45,154 nucleotides of DNA from Nitrosotalea sp. (GCA_028580875.1 JAJSDS010000003.1:1-45154), one strand, 5' to 3'. Counted from the first letter of the stretch, positions 35,554-45,154 are shown. Notes: generated by a model not told the origin, from the sequence alone. Numbers and translations are program-made.

Positions 35554-38283
35554 ATGAAAGACAAGAATGCCATGAGCGAAAAAGAGACTAGAGAACATAT
35601 TGACAAACAATTACGAAATGTAGGATGGATAAAGAGGTACATTAAAGAGGAAGTAAATTCGGTCAAGTCAAATTTTAAAGATAAAGAATACGTACTCTCT
35701 GAAGGTAAAGACGACGATTCGGGTAGATTTATTGATTATTTGTTATTGGCTGAAGATAATAGTCCTATAGCATTCATTGAAGCAAAGAGATTCTCAAAAG
35801 CAGAAGATGATGGTAGATTACAAGCAAGAACCTATCTTAATGATATAAAAAAATACACTGGAGAAAATCTACCTTATTTTCTAACAAATGGTAACAAATG
35901 GCTTCTCATAGACCAAGACGGAATAGAAAGACCAGTTAGTGGACCATTTTCTCAATTAGATATTACCAGAAGAAATGATCTATATGAAAAAAGAATAGAC
36001 CCTACAACTGTAAATATCAACAGAATAGTCAGCAGACCTAGAAGTATCATCATTGTAAAACAAATGATGGAGCACATCAAAAAAGGTCATAGATCTGCTC
36101 TAGTTTCCATGGCTACCGGTTCTGGAAAAACACGAGTTGCCATGTCAATGATTGATGTCTTGATTAGAGCAAATATCGTTAGAAATGTGTTATTTATTGC
36201 TGATAGGATAGCATTAGCGAATCAGGCAAAATCAGCAGGATTTAAAGAATTTTTTTCTGAAGCTGTTGTTGATCTTAGAGACGACCCGAAAAGTTTCCCA
36301 AACGGTCTATACGTTACAACAGTTCAGACTCTAAGAGGAGGAAAGAAGAGTAGGTATTATGAAAAATTCAGTCCTGGGTTTTTTGATTTAATAATCTTTG
36401 ATGAAGCGCATAGATCCATTTATGATCCAAATAGAGAAGTTCACAGATATTTTGATGCCATGAGAATTGGATTAACTGCTACTCCATCAAGAGCAGAAAA
36501 CAAGAATACATTCGAGTTATTTGATTGTACTCGTGAAAAGCCAACAGTAGAATATACTTATGATGAAGCTATACGGGATGGAATTCTTGTTCCCTATAAG
36601 GCGGAAGCAATAGACACTCAAGTTTTATCTTTAGGCATAGAAGGAGCGAAACTCACAAAAGAATTACAGACACAATTAATCAAACAAGAAGAAGATCCTC
36701 GGTTTATGATGTTACCCGGTTCTTCTTTTGCTAAAGTGTTTATGGATGATAAAACTAACGAACTAATAGTAACAGAATTTCTCAAAAGATGCTACAAATC
36801 AGATGAAGGAAAACCTGCAAAAACAATTTTCTTCTGTGTAAACATCAATCATGCCAAGCACATTAAAAAAATCTTCAACAGAATAGCTCCTGCATTAAGT
36901 AATGAAGTTCAAACTATTGTGTCTGAATATTATAGATATACTGATGAGATCAATAGATTCAAGCTTGACTCTGAGCCTAGAATTGCTCTATCTGTAGGTG
37001 TGTTAGATACTGGAATAGATATTCCAGAAGTGTGTAATCTTGTATTTGCAAAGCCAGTATTCTCAGGTATTAGGTTTTGGCAGATGCTGGGAAGAGGTAC
37101 TAGGAATTTGGAATCCTGCAAGTTCAAAGAATGGCTTCCAAATAGGGAAAAACATGATTTTCTAATTCTAGATTTTACTATTGGGGGACACTCTAACATA
37201 AAATATCATAACTTGAGAGAATCTAAGGAAAGAAAGGCAGGAACAGACGTTCTTACCAAGATCTTTCTCAATAGAGTAGATTTATTAAAAAAACCATTGA
37301 ATAAAAACCAGAAAGAATTCATCGAAAACAAAATTATTGAAGAGGTAGACTCTCTAAACAAAGATTCATTCATAGTACGAGAAAAACTTCCTATAATTAA
37401 GAAAGTAGTTTCAAGAAAGTTTGATTTAAAAATATTCATGGAAGAATTAAAAAAAGAGATAGCACCTCTTATCTCACTAAATCCGAGAGATAATCCATTA
37501 GTTTCAGCATTTATTTTGCAAATAGAGAAACTATTTGGATATATTTTAGATAATGATAATGAGGGAATTAATGAAATTAGAGAATATGTTAAAGAAAAAA
37601 TGGAAAATATTCTACAAAAAGATCATTTAGAAAGCATACAAGAAAAAAGAGAAGAAATAATGAAAGTGTTACAAGAAACGTTTTGGGATGGAATTTCGTT
37701 CGATGATGTAAAATTCATTCTAAAAGAATTATCTTCTCTTATGATATATTACGAAACAAATCCCAAGAAATTAATTCAAGTAGATGCTCCTGATCTCGTT
37801 ATGACTGTAGAGAAACTTCAGTATGTAGTAAGAGAAGATCCAGTAATGAAAGAATTCATTGAATCAAATCCATTAATGAAAAAGATCAAAGATGGCGAAG
37901 GAATCACTTCTCCTGAATTATTAAAATTAGAAGAACAGCTAAAAGAGATCAAACCAGAATTTACTATGGACAATATTGAAAAAATTCAGAAAACTGATTT
38001 CATTCTATTTTTGAGAAAAATTCTAGGATTATCACAAAATTATGATCCTCAGGAAATGATTGAGAAAGAATTTGATAAACACATTATAGAAAAAAATCCT
38101 AATTATAATTCTGAGCAGTTAAAATTTTTGGAATTACTAAAGAAGAATTTTGCTAGAATAAAGCACATAGAACTCAAAGACTTTACCGAGAAACCTCTTT
38201 CTAACGAAAGACCTCTAGACAAGTTTCCTACCTCTGAATTGCAAAAGATAGTCGTGGAATGCAATAAAATTAAGATGAAATAA
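35554..38283 (+). CDS. hsdR: Type I restriction enzyme R subunit
   Basis: 'GRFIDYLLLAEDNSPIAFIEAKRF' nuclease motif, 'VSMATGSGKTRVAMSMIDVL', 'DLIIFDEAHRSIYD', 'GLTATPSR', 'WQMLGRGTR'. Confidence 0.93.
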   Translation: MKDKNAMSEKETREHIDKQLRNVGWIKRYIKEEVNSVKSNFKDKEYVLSEGKDDDSGRFIDYLLLAEDNSPIAFIEAKRFSKAEDDGRLQARTYLNDIKKYTGENLPYFLTNGNKWLLIDQDGIERPVSGPFSQLDITRRNDLYEKRIDPTTVNINRIVSRPRSIIIVKQMMEHIKKGHRSALVSMATGSGKTRVAMSMIDVLIRANIVRNVLFIADRIALANQAKSAGFKEFFSEAVVDLRDDPKSFPNGLYVTTVQTLRGGKKSRYYEKFSPGFFDLIIFDEAHRSIYDPNREVHRYFDAMRIGLTATPSRAENKNTFELFDCTREKPTVEYTYDEAIRDGILVPYKAEAIDTQVLSLGIEGAKLTKELQTQLIKQEEDPRFMMLPGSSFAKVFMDDKTNELIVTEFLKRCYKSDEGKPAKTIFFCVNINHAKHIKKIFNRIAPALSNEVQTIVSEYYRYTDEINRFKLDSEPRIALSVGVLDTGIDIPEVCNLVFAKPVFSGIRFWQMLGRGTRNLESCKFKEWLPNREKHDFLILDFTIGGHSNIKYHNLRESKERKAGTDVLTKIFLNRVDLLKKPLNKNQKEFIENKIIEEVDSLNKDSFIVREKLPIIKKVVSRKFDLKIFMEELKKEIAPLISLNPRDNPLVSAFILQIEKLFGYILDNDNEGINEIREYVKEKMENILQKDHLESIQEKREEIMKVLQETFWDGISFDDVKFILKELSSLMIYYETNPKKLIQVDAPDLVMTVEKLQYVVREDPVMKEFIESNPLMKKIKDGEGITSPELLKLEEQLKEIKPEFTMDNIEKIQKTDFILFLRKILGLSQNYDPQEMIEKEFDKHIIEKNPNYNSEQLKFLELLKKNFARIKHIELKDFTEKPLSNERPLDKFPTSELQKIVVECNKIKMK

Positions 38284-38307
38284 TATGGTCTACTAAGGTA
38301 GACCATA
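38284..38307. promoter_or_regulatory. Perfect hairpin/operator TATGGTCTAC-TAAG-GTAGACCATA
   Basis: 10-bp arms, 4-nt loop, immediately after the hsdR stop and about 40 bp before the RHH gene. Confidence 0.65.
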
Positions 38308-38345
38308 AAACTATAGCCTTATGTATTAGAAAGTTATGCCTTAGA

Positions 38346-38744
38346 ATGATGACTAATACTGGAAAATCACTTGGTAACAAAACCATTTCTACAAAAATTC
38401 CACGGGAAGAATTTACTCGCTTCCAATATTATTGTGCTCAGAATGGGGAAACAATTAACGCATCATTAAGAAGGATGATTCTTTCTGAAATTGATAATCC
38501 GCATCCATCAAAAATAGCAGGTAATAGTATGTTTCAATATAATAAAAACAAGGATAACTTTTCCTGGAGAATAGCTTTGGATGATGAAACAACATTTAGT
38601 ATTGATGATGATCTTCCAGCAAACTCAATAGAACATTTACTTGAATCTTTAATGAAAGCAAAAAACGAACGCAATTCATTTATTAAAAAAACTAACATTG
38701 ATTCTGTTTCACTTCCAAACAAATTGTTGAGGAGAAGAAAATGA
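38346..38744 (+). CDS. Ribbon-helix-helix-like small protein in R-M operon
   Basis: 'KTISTKIPREEFTRFQYYCAQNGETINASLRRMILSEI' MetJ/Arc-like pattern; overlaps hsdS by 4 nt. Confidence 0.6.
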   Translation: MMTNTGKSLGNKTISTKIPREEFTRFQYYCAQNGETINASLRRMILSEIDNPHPSKIAGNSMFQYNKNKDNFSWRIALDDETTFSIDDDLPANSIEHLLESLMKAKNERNSFIKKTNIDSVSLPNKLLRRRK

Positions 38745-39874
38745 AAAATGCATTATCAAGTGGATGGGAGACAGTAGAATTGGGTGATGTGACTGTTTGT
38801 TTAGATGGAGAAAGAATTCCATTAAATAGCGAAGATAGATCTAAAATGAAAGGAAATATTCCATATTACGGTGCAAACGGACAGATAGATTCAATTAATA
38901 AACATATTTTTAATGAAGAACTTCTTTTGCTAGCAGAAGATGGGGGATCTTGGGGACCACATCAGAAATGCTCGTATATTATTAATGGAAAATCATGGGT
39001 AAATAATCATGCTCATGTACTAAAGATGAAAAAAGGAACTGATATTTCTTACTTGATGTATTTCTTAAATCATCATGATCTGAACCAATTCATTTCAGGT
39101 ACTACTAGAGGTAAACTAAATCAGGGAGTTATGAAAAAAATACCAATAATACTTCCCCCGTTGCACGTACAAAAACAAATAGTATCACTTTTAGAAAAAG
39201 CAGAAAAACTAAAAGAAATACGAGATGAAGCAGATAAACTGACAAAAGAATATCTAAAAGCCGTTTTCTTGGAGATGTTTAGAAATTTTGAGGATTCCGA
39301 AATACTTGGAAATCATATATTATTTTTAACAAGTGGATCTAGAGGGTGGGCAAAGTATTACTCTGAGAGTGGGGATGTATTCCTAAGAATTGAAAATGTG
39401 GGTAGGAATCAACTCAATACGGAAAATGTAGTATACGTAAAAGCTCCAAATACACAGGAAGCTAAAAGAACAAAAGTTGAGCCAAGAGATATTTTATTGA
39501 GTATAACTGCAGATCTTGGAAGAACATGTGTAATCCCATCTGAATTTCCAAGAGCTTTCATTAATCAACATCTTGCAATTTTAAGATTGGATAAATTACT
39601 TGATCCGATGTTTGTAGCTCAGTATCTTACCTCAAACAAAGGAATGACCCAAATAAACAAATTAAGTAAAGGAGGTACTAAAGATGGATTAAATTTTACA
39701 GACATTCGTTCCATCAAGGTTCCAATGCCACCAATAAAACTTCAGAAAGATTTTGCAAACATTGTTTATAGATATGAAAAAATTAAAGAATACCAAAAAC
39801 AATCACAAGAACAAATTCACAATTTATTTAATAACATATTGCAAAAATCATTCAAAGGAGAATTAGCATGTTAG
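38741..39874 (+). CDS. hsdS: Type I restriction-modification specificity subunit
   Basis: Two TRD halves with conserved 'PIILPPLHVQKQIVSLLEKAEKL' and 'VPMPPIKLQKDFANIVYRYEKIK'. Confidence 0.93.
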   Translation: MKNALSSGWETVELGDVTVCLDGERIPLNSEDRSKMKGNIPYYGANGQIDSINKHIFNEELLLLAEDGGSWGPHQKCSYIINGKSWVNNHAHVLKMKKGTDISYLMYFLNHHDLNQFISGTTRGKLNQGVMKKIPIILPPLHVQKQIVSLLEKAEKLKEIRDEADKLTKEYLKAVFLEMFRNFEDSEILGNHILFLTSGSRGWAKYYSESGDVFLRIENVGRNQLNTENVVYVKAPNTQEAKRTKVEPRDILLSITADLGRTCVIPSEFPRAFINQHLAILRLDKLLDPMFVAQYLTSNKGMTQINKLSKGGTKDGLNFTDIRSIKVPMPPIKLQKDFANIVYRYEKIKEYQKQSQEQIHNLFNNILQKSFKGELAC

Positions 39875-41337
39875 ATGCAGAATTAAAATCAAAGATCAAT
39901 CTTCTCTGGGATAAATTCTGGAGTGGAGGAATTTCAAATCCATTACAAGCTATCGAACAGATGTCTTATCTTATTTTCATGAAAAGATTAGAAGATGAAG
40001 ATGTCAAAAGAGAACAAAACTCAAAACTTTTGGAAGAAAAATACTACTCTGTATTCAAAAGCAATGAAGATTGTAAATGGTCAAAGTGGACTGGAATGTC
40101 TGCTGAAAAAATGCTTGAACATGTGCGAGATACAGTATTCCCTTTCTTGAGAAAATTAGACGGTGGAGAAAAATCCATTTATCACAAATACATGAAAGAT
40201 GCAAGCTTTACTATTCCTACAGCATCACTTCTTGTTGAAGCTGTAAAAATAATTAATGATATGCATATCAAAGAACAAAACAGAGATACTCAGGGAGATA
40301 TTTATGAATACCTTCTAAGTCAGTTACAAACAGCGGGTAAAAACGGTCAGTTCAGAACTCCGAGACATATTATCAAAATGATGGTTGAAATTCTAGAACC
40401 CAAATATGGTGATAAGATATGTGATCCAGCTTGTGGCACTGCAGGATTTCTTGTTGCTTCATACGAGCACATAATTCGACAAAATACCTCGAAAGGAATC
40501 AGTGAAGGTCATTATGGTGGCGATAAATTAAACGAGAAACAATGGAAGATATTAGAAAATGAAACCTTCTATGGGTTTGATTTTGACCAGACAATGGTTA
40601 GAATTTCTTTAATGAACTTGATGATGCATGGAATTTCTAGCCCAAACATAGAACAGAAAAATACTCTGTCAAAGAGATATGACGAATCAAACTCTTATGA
40701 TGTAGTTCTAGCCAATCCTCCATTTAAGGGAAGTATAGACGAATCTGAAATTGGAGAGAACTTTAGAACACAGACAAAGAAGACCGAATTATTATTCTTA
40801 GAGTTAATGTATAACTTGCTAACAAACGGAGGTAGATGCTCTGTTATAGTTCCTGATGGAGTATTGTTTGGAAACTCTAAAGCTCACAAAAAGATAAGAG
40901 AATTATTGCTTGATAAATGTCGTCTTGATGCAGTAATCTCTATGCCATCTGGAGTCTTCAAGCCTTATGCAGGAGTATCTACTGCAGTATTATTTTTCAC
41001 AAAGGGAGAACCGACAAAAGAAGTCTGGTTTTATGATATGGAAAGTGATGGGTTTAGTCTTGATGATAAGAGAACCCAAACTGACAAAAACGACATTCCA
41101 GATATAATTGAAAAATTCAAGAACAGAAATAAAGAAAAGAATTATGATAGAAAGAAGAAATACTTCTTTATTTCAGTTAAGGAAATTAAGGAAAATAATT
41201 ATGATCTGAGCATCTCAAAATACAAAGAAATCGAATATGAAGAAGTCAAATATGAAAAACCAGAAGTGATTAAAAAGAAAATTTTGGATTTGGAAAATAA
41301 GATTATTGTAACACTAAACCAAATGAAAATGAGTTGA
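39868..41337 (+). CDS. hsdM: Type I restriction-modification methyltransferase subunit
   Basis: 'GQFRTPRHIIKMMVEILEPKYGDKICDPACGTAGFLVASYEHI', 'VVLANPPFKG', 'GGRCSVIVPDGVLFG'. Confidence 0.96.
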   Translation: MLDAELKSKINLLWDKFWSGGISNPLQAIEQMSYLIFMKRLEDEDVKREQNSKLLEEKYYSVFKSNEDCKWSKWTGMSAEKMLEHVRDTVFPFLRKLDGGEKSIYHKYMKDASFTIPTASLLVEAVKIINDMHIKEQNRDTQGDIYEYLLSQLQTAGKNGQFRTPRHIIKMMVEILEPKYGDKICDPACGTAGFLVASYEHIIRQNTSKGISEGHYGGDKLNEKQWKILENETFYGFDFDQTMVRISLMNLMMHGISSPNIEQKNTLSKRYDESNSYDVVLANPPFKGSIDESEIGENFRTQTKKTELLFLELMYNLLTNGGRCSVIVPDGVLFGNSKAHKKIRELLLDKCRLDAVISMPSGVFKPYAGVSTAVLFFTKGEPTKEVWFYDMESDGFSLDDKRTQTDKNDIPDIIEKFKNRNKEKNYDRKKKYFFISVKEIKENNYDLSISKYKEIEYEEVKYEKPEVIKKKILDLENKIIVTLNQMKMS

Positions 41338-41342
41338 ATAAT

Positions 41343-42215
41343 ATGTCATCTCAACCCGTTTCTTCACTTAGTTTTTCTGATGCACAAAGAGCCTGTGAGC
41401 ATTTAATAGACAATATTTACGAATTTGTTGATACAATTAATTCTGTATTTCCAGGTGCTGGTTATGAAGTTCTATCCTCTCATTTAGTAAGTATGAAAGC
41501 AAGAATACTGACTGCGAGAAGCCCTTTTCTCACCACTGATGAATGTGAAGGTTTTATTGGTGAATTTCTTTATACATTCACTCATTTCAATCCGGGTATT
41601 GATCAGAATCTTCAAGATTTCCATAAAGCCTACGTGGAAATTACTCAATTCTTTAGAGATAATCCTGGGATAGGTTCCTTTGAATTAACTAATTATGGTA
41701 ACGACAGAGTAGAACAAATGGTGAAAATAAACCATGCTTCTAACGAAGTTCTAGTTTCATTAAAAAATAATCCATGCAATGTCATCTCACTTTATGCGTC
41801 TTTCTCTATTCATTCTTCTAAAACCGAGATGTCAGAATATGCATTATTAAAAGAATTATCTAATTACAAAAAAATAATGCAGACAAATTCTGCTACTGTA
41901 AGTTTTGATCCAATCAAGATATTTTCAGTAAACAATCCAACTCAAAAGCAAAATGGTCAATTTATTACCGAGGCAAGAGCCATTCGAAATTTAATAGATC
42001 ATCATAAATTTGATCTTGATGTCACGAGTAATCCATGTACAATCCATTTTAAGAGTCAAGCAGGACCTGATTGGGAATTCACATATGATAGAAAATTTAC
42101 AGGTTTGGAATTCAAGGATTATTTGGCACTGCTTGACGTTTTTTACAAATGTCTTGTAAATCTCCTTTTTTGTTATCAATTACTTCAAGTACTCAGAGCA
42201 AAATTTGTAATTTAA
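41343..42215 (+). CDS. HEPN-motif protein downstream of hsdM
   Basis: C-terminal region 'FITEARAIRNLIDHHKFDLDV' (RNxxxH); overlapping or adjoining the hsdM stop, same strand. Confidence 0.6.
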   Translation: MSSQPVSSLSFSDAQRACEHLIDNIYEFVDTINSVFPGAGYEVLSSHLVSMKARILTARSPFLTTDECEGFIGEFLYTFTHFNPGIDQNLQDFHKAYVEITQFFRDNPGIGSFELTNYGNDRVEQMVKINHASNEVLVSLKNNPCNVISLYASFSIHSSKTEMSEYALLKELSNYKKIMQTNSATVSFDPIKIFSVNNPTQKQNGQFITEARAIRNLIDHHKFDLDVTSNPCTIHFKSQAGPDWEFTYDRKFTGLEFKDYLALLDVFYKCLVNLLFCYQLLQVLRAKFVI

Positions 42216-42280
42216 AATTCAGTCCTCTGAAAAAACGATCATATTTTATGAACTAAGTATACTCGATGGGATCCAACCAT

Positions 42281-42637
42281 TCATTTGGTTCTTTTTTTCA
42301 GTAGTGCAAGTTCTGGTAATGCAAGGGCAAAATGAATGTGAATGCAATCATCTGCCTCATCCTGGCTACAAAACATCTTGTTGTTTTTAATATATACCTC
42401 TGCCAGCTTCCCTGTCTTGTGATCTCTGAGTACCAATGTTTCACCCACACTGATTTTTTCAATATATGGTGCATAGTTTTTTAAAAAATTATCTTTTTCC
42501 ACATTCAACAAAAGAGTTTCATTGACATAATCTACAAGTGTTAATCCCTTTTCTTTTGCTTTGTTTTTTACTTTTTGATATGTTGTTTCTTCTATGGCAA
42601 CAGTTGGATTACGTTTCTGTTTGTCTTTCATTGACAT
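42281..42637 (-). CDS. RHH-like DNA-binding protein
   Basis: 'KRNPTVAIEETTYQKVKNKAKEKGLTLVDYVNETLLLNVEKD'. Confidence 0.65.
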   Translation of the reverse strand: MSMKDKQKRNPTVAIEETTYQKVKNKAKEKGLTLVDYVNETLLLNVEKDNFLKNYAPYIEKISVGETLVLRDHKTGKLAEVYIKNNKMFCSQDEADDCIHIHFALALPELALLKKRTK

Positions 42638-42649
42638 GTCTTTGATATG

Positions 42650-42775
42650 TTAGTATATTACTAGAATATATGTTTTACATGTTAATAACACGTAAATAAA
42701 GAGTTGTTAACAAGTAAACTTTATTATTACGTATTACATGTTAAAAACATGTTATTTACAAGTTTACAATTTGAC
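42650..42775. repeat. Cluster of TTNACNTGTNAA-like repeats (iteron/operator/centromere candidate)
   Basis: Includes TTTACATGTTA-A-TAACACGTAAA (42674-42696), TTGTTAACAA (42704-42713), ATTACATGTTAAAAACATGTTATTTACAAGTTTAC. Confidence 0.6.
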
Positions 42776-42887
42776 TTTGAAAACCCAGAATGCAAGAGGG
42801 TTCAAAGATGCAAGATCTCAATAAATCAGCCAAATTGGAATCAAAGTGTGCTAGAATCAAGGCCAAATCTTTGGAGGGACCTGTAAA

Positions 42888-43709
42888 TTGAGTCAAGGAC
42901 AAGGCCTCTCAAGTTACAACATAACGAACAACAAATGTCCAAGATGCAATAAACTTGGTCTCTGTGTCATGGATAATGAGATTTGTTGCAGCAAATGTGG
43001 AATTGTACTTGGACCTGATTACCAATTACAAGAGACCACTTCAAGCTCCAAACTAAACTTGTACCAGATCACTGAAGTGGGATGCAAAAAAGTAAATCTT
43101 GAATTTGCAAGACATATACATGAAAACAAATCTGATGTATCCCAGATATCAAATGTCTGTGTAAAACTAGATCTTCCAATCTATGCTGCACAAGACATTA
43201 ACATTGTATATCAAAAACTCTCAAAACACAAGCAACAAGAAAAAAAGACATACTCTAATTCGATTAAACAATGTGAAATTGATGATAAGGATACTTCAGA
43301 ATTAAAAAGGAATAGGCCAAAAGGGTGTACCAAATCACACATTGTAGCATTTGCAATACACCTGACATGTAGAAAATATGGCCTCCCAAGGTCTGATGCA
43401 CAAATAATTGAAGCAATTAAAATGAATTTTGGAATGAAACGCACGTTTACCATTTTAAAGACATATTCATTGAATCGAATTACTGCTGAAAGTCTTGGAA
43501 TAGTTTGCGATTATGATAAGAGTAATTACTATATGAGAATTCTACTAAATAAGATACGCTTCAAAATAGGAGATGGACCTCTTTTTAATAAAATACAACG
43601 ACAGGCCATTGAGAATTTAACCCATATTACTGACACACGAGAAAATACCAGAGCACAACGAGCCCTAGATCTTGCATTAGAGGGAGCAAAATTAAATGTA
43701 CAAGTATGA
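42888..43709 (+). CDS. TFIIB/TFB-like protein with zinc ribbon and cyclin-like region
   Basis: 'CPRCNKLGLCVMDNEICCSKCGIVLGPDYQ' then helical 'HIVAFAIHLTCRKYGLPRSDAQIIEAIKMNFGMKRTFTILKTY'. Confidence 0.75.
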   Translation: MSQGQGLSSYNITNNKCPRCNKLGLCVMDNEICCSKCGIVLGPDYQLQETTSSSKLNLYQITEVGCKKVNLEFARHIHENKSDVSQISNVCVKLDLPIYAAQDINIVYQKLSKHKQQEKKTYSNSIKQCEIDDKDTSELKRNRPKGCTKSHIVAFAIHLTCRKYGLPRSDAQIIEAIKMNFGMKRTFTILKTYSLNRITAESLGIVCDYDKSNYYMRILLNKIRFKIGDGPLFNKIQRQAIENLTHITDTRENTRAQRALDLALEGAKLNVQV

Positions 43710-44721
43710 AGAATCTATAGTAAATATCTCAAAACTAAAACCATGTCCTGTCAAGGTTACACTACATACTGAAAAGATGTTAAAGGACCTTACAGGTATT
43801 GTAAAAACAAATCCAGAGCAAATTGAACCAATCGTAGTTGCAATTCTTGATTCTGAACAATACATTCTAAACGGTGATCTTCGTGTAAAGGCCTTTGAAA
43901 ATGCAGGAAAAGATTCCATCAAGGCCTGGTGTATCAATGTCAAGACAATTTCAGATGTTGTAAGGCTGCATATCGAACTGAACACACATGGTTCCATTAA
44001 TCCAATCAAGATGGCTGAAGCTGTACGTTATCTTGAAAAACATAATGTGGTACCATTGGTTGATAAAAGATACCTGGAACTTGCCAAAAAAACACTATAT
44101 CCCAAAGTGCGCCAGGAATGGGACGACTTTATCATTACAGCATGTCAAAAGCATCCAAATGTAGATCTCCCCATTCATATCATAGAAAAAATTGCTGATT
44201 TCTCAACTGAAAAAGAGCAACTAACTGCAACAACTGTCATTTTGGATACAGTGCGGACTCTCAAACCCAACAGATTTGTCTTTCCTGCACCTCCTGCACT
44301 TGAGGTGATACTTTCATCTCTTACGCAAAGACAATCTGAAAAAGAGATAATCGTATTTGAGCCTCCTGAATCTGAAAAGAAAGGCTGGAAAAAACCAAAC
44401 ATGAAGGAAGCAGAGAATCTAATCCGGGGTTCATCACATAACAGTCTTGTACATTGTAAATGTGGGAGAGACCTGCTTTTGGACACAAAAACCCACCGGG
44501 TCTCAAATGTCAATTTCGATAAAGAGACCCAGTGCATAAAACTTGTAGGTGGAGATGGCCAGGCAGCATACGTGGTACCGCCAACAGTCATCGAGTTTTT
44601 AAAAGTTGAAGACGGGCAATCACTTCGAATTATTACCATAGATGGTTCGAGAGAACTTGAAAAGTTTGCAAAGAGCCTAAAATCAAATTCATTTAGAATG
44701 GTTGTAGTTACTTGTAATTGA
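43696..44721 (+). CDS. ParB/Srx-like domain protein
   Basis: 'NPEQIEPIVVAILDSEQYILNGDLRVKAFENAGKDSIKAWCINV...ELNTHGSINPIKMAEAVRYLEKH'; overlaps the TFB-like gene. Confidence 0.75.
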   Translation: MYKYEESIVNISKLKPCPVKVTLHTEKMLKDLTGIVKTNPEQIEPIVVAILDSEQYILNGDLRVKAFENAGKDSIKAWCINVKTISDVVRLHIELNTHGSINPIKMAEAVRYLEKHNVVPLVDKRYLELAKKTLYPKVRQEWDDFIITACQKHPNVDLPIHIIEKIADFSTEKEQLTATTVILDTVRTLKPNRFVFPAPPALEVILSSLTQRQSEKEIIVFEPPESEKKGWKKPNMKEAENLIRGSSHNSLVHCKCGRDLLLDTKTHRVSNVNFDKETQCIKLVGGDGQAAYVVPPTVIEFLKVEDGQSLRIITIDGSRELEKFAKSLKSNSFRMVVVTCN

Positions 44722-45154
44722 TTCCAAAAATCCGAAGAAAACTCTGGCCACATGTTTACGGGAACAAAAGACTATCTTCTAAATCCAAAGCATCAGAAAT
44801 GATTAATTCGCTTTATCCTGACAAGAAAAAATCATTATCTGTTCTAATGAAAGAACATGGTATCAGCATCAAATCAGCACTAACCAGATTCAAGCATCAA
44901 GGATTCGTGATTCAAAATTTTGATGGTTCATACTGTCTAACCAGTTTTGGCATTTGGTTTTCAATCTCAAACCAACTTGGTGTGACATTTTTGGAACTCT
45001 GCGCACTTGCATGTGCATGTTGTGTACAAGAAAGATTAGAGTCTCATGGTAGGGAAGGATTTTACATGTTGCCAAGTTTTGAGGAAATCTTCAAAAAGTA
45101 TTATTCAAAATCGCAGTTAGAAAAAGCATTCACCTATCTTAGAATAAATGGATT
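44718..45154 (+). CDS. Hypothetical protein, possible winged-helix N-terminal region (truncated by window edge)
   Basis: TTG start overlapping the ParB-like stop: MIPKIRRKLWPHVYGNKRLSSKSKASEMINSLYPDKKKSLSVLMKEHGISIKSALTRFKHQGFVIQNFDGSYCLTSFG... open to the window end. Confidence 0.6.
   Translation, partial: MIPKIRRKLWPHVYGNKRLSSKSKASEMINSLYPDKKKSLSVLMKEHGISIKSALTRFKHQGFVIQNFDGSYCLTSFGIWFSISNQLGVTFLELCALACACCVQERLESHGREGFYMLPSFEEIFKKYYSKSQLEKAFTYLRING

Noticed and set aside
33244-38283. OLD + helicase considered as a Gabija system
   Set aside because: The downstream helicase is a type I HsdR with hsdS/hsdM partners, not a UvrD-like GajB.
44175-44753. 192-aa minus-strand ORF
   Set aside because: Antisense to the ParB-like gene, Ser-rich shadow ORF without motifs.

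Overview
AT-rich archaeal chromosomal window. The gene repertoire suggests an ammonia-oxidizing Nitrososphaerota/thaumarchaeon (inference; no rRNA or tRNA marker was seen). Left part (1-26 kb): metal, thiol and redox accessory genes. These include a Cu P-type ATPase with an HMA chaperone, two HxlR regulators, a merH-like/merA cluster with Cys-tailed small proteins, an egtB/egtD-like ergothioneine pair, thioredoxin-fold proteins each next to a small membrane protein, an NDH-2 fused to a membrane domain and zinc finger, SSADH, a patatin, a cupredoxin, a DUF3179 protein, a DsbA-like protein, DoxX and a zinc ADH. A recurrent palindrome TTGAA-N3-TTCAA and close variants sits upstream of many of these genes, and one perfect copy precedes a hairpin that may be a small RNA. 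Middle (26-27.7 kb): degraded-looking boundary with possible gene remnants. Right part (27.5-42.2 kb): a dense defence island. It has a Hachiman-like nuclease (HamA-like) plus Ski2-like helicase (HamB-like) followed directly by a large uncharacterized protein with a C-terminal HEPN RNase-type motif, then an OLD-family ATPase/TOPRIM protein, then a type I R-M locus in the order R-RHH-S-M followed by a second HEPN-motif protein. Window end (42.2-45.1 kb): an RHH protein, a repeat-rich intergenic region, a TFIIB-like protein, a ParB-like protein and a partial downstream ORF, resembling a maintenance/partition module of an integrated element. Best candidates for an undescribed system are the HamA-HamB-HEPN cassette, the R-M-linked HEPN gene, and the TTGAA-N3-TTCAA regulon with its hairpin.
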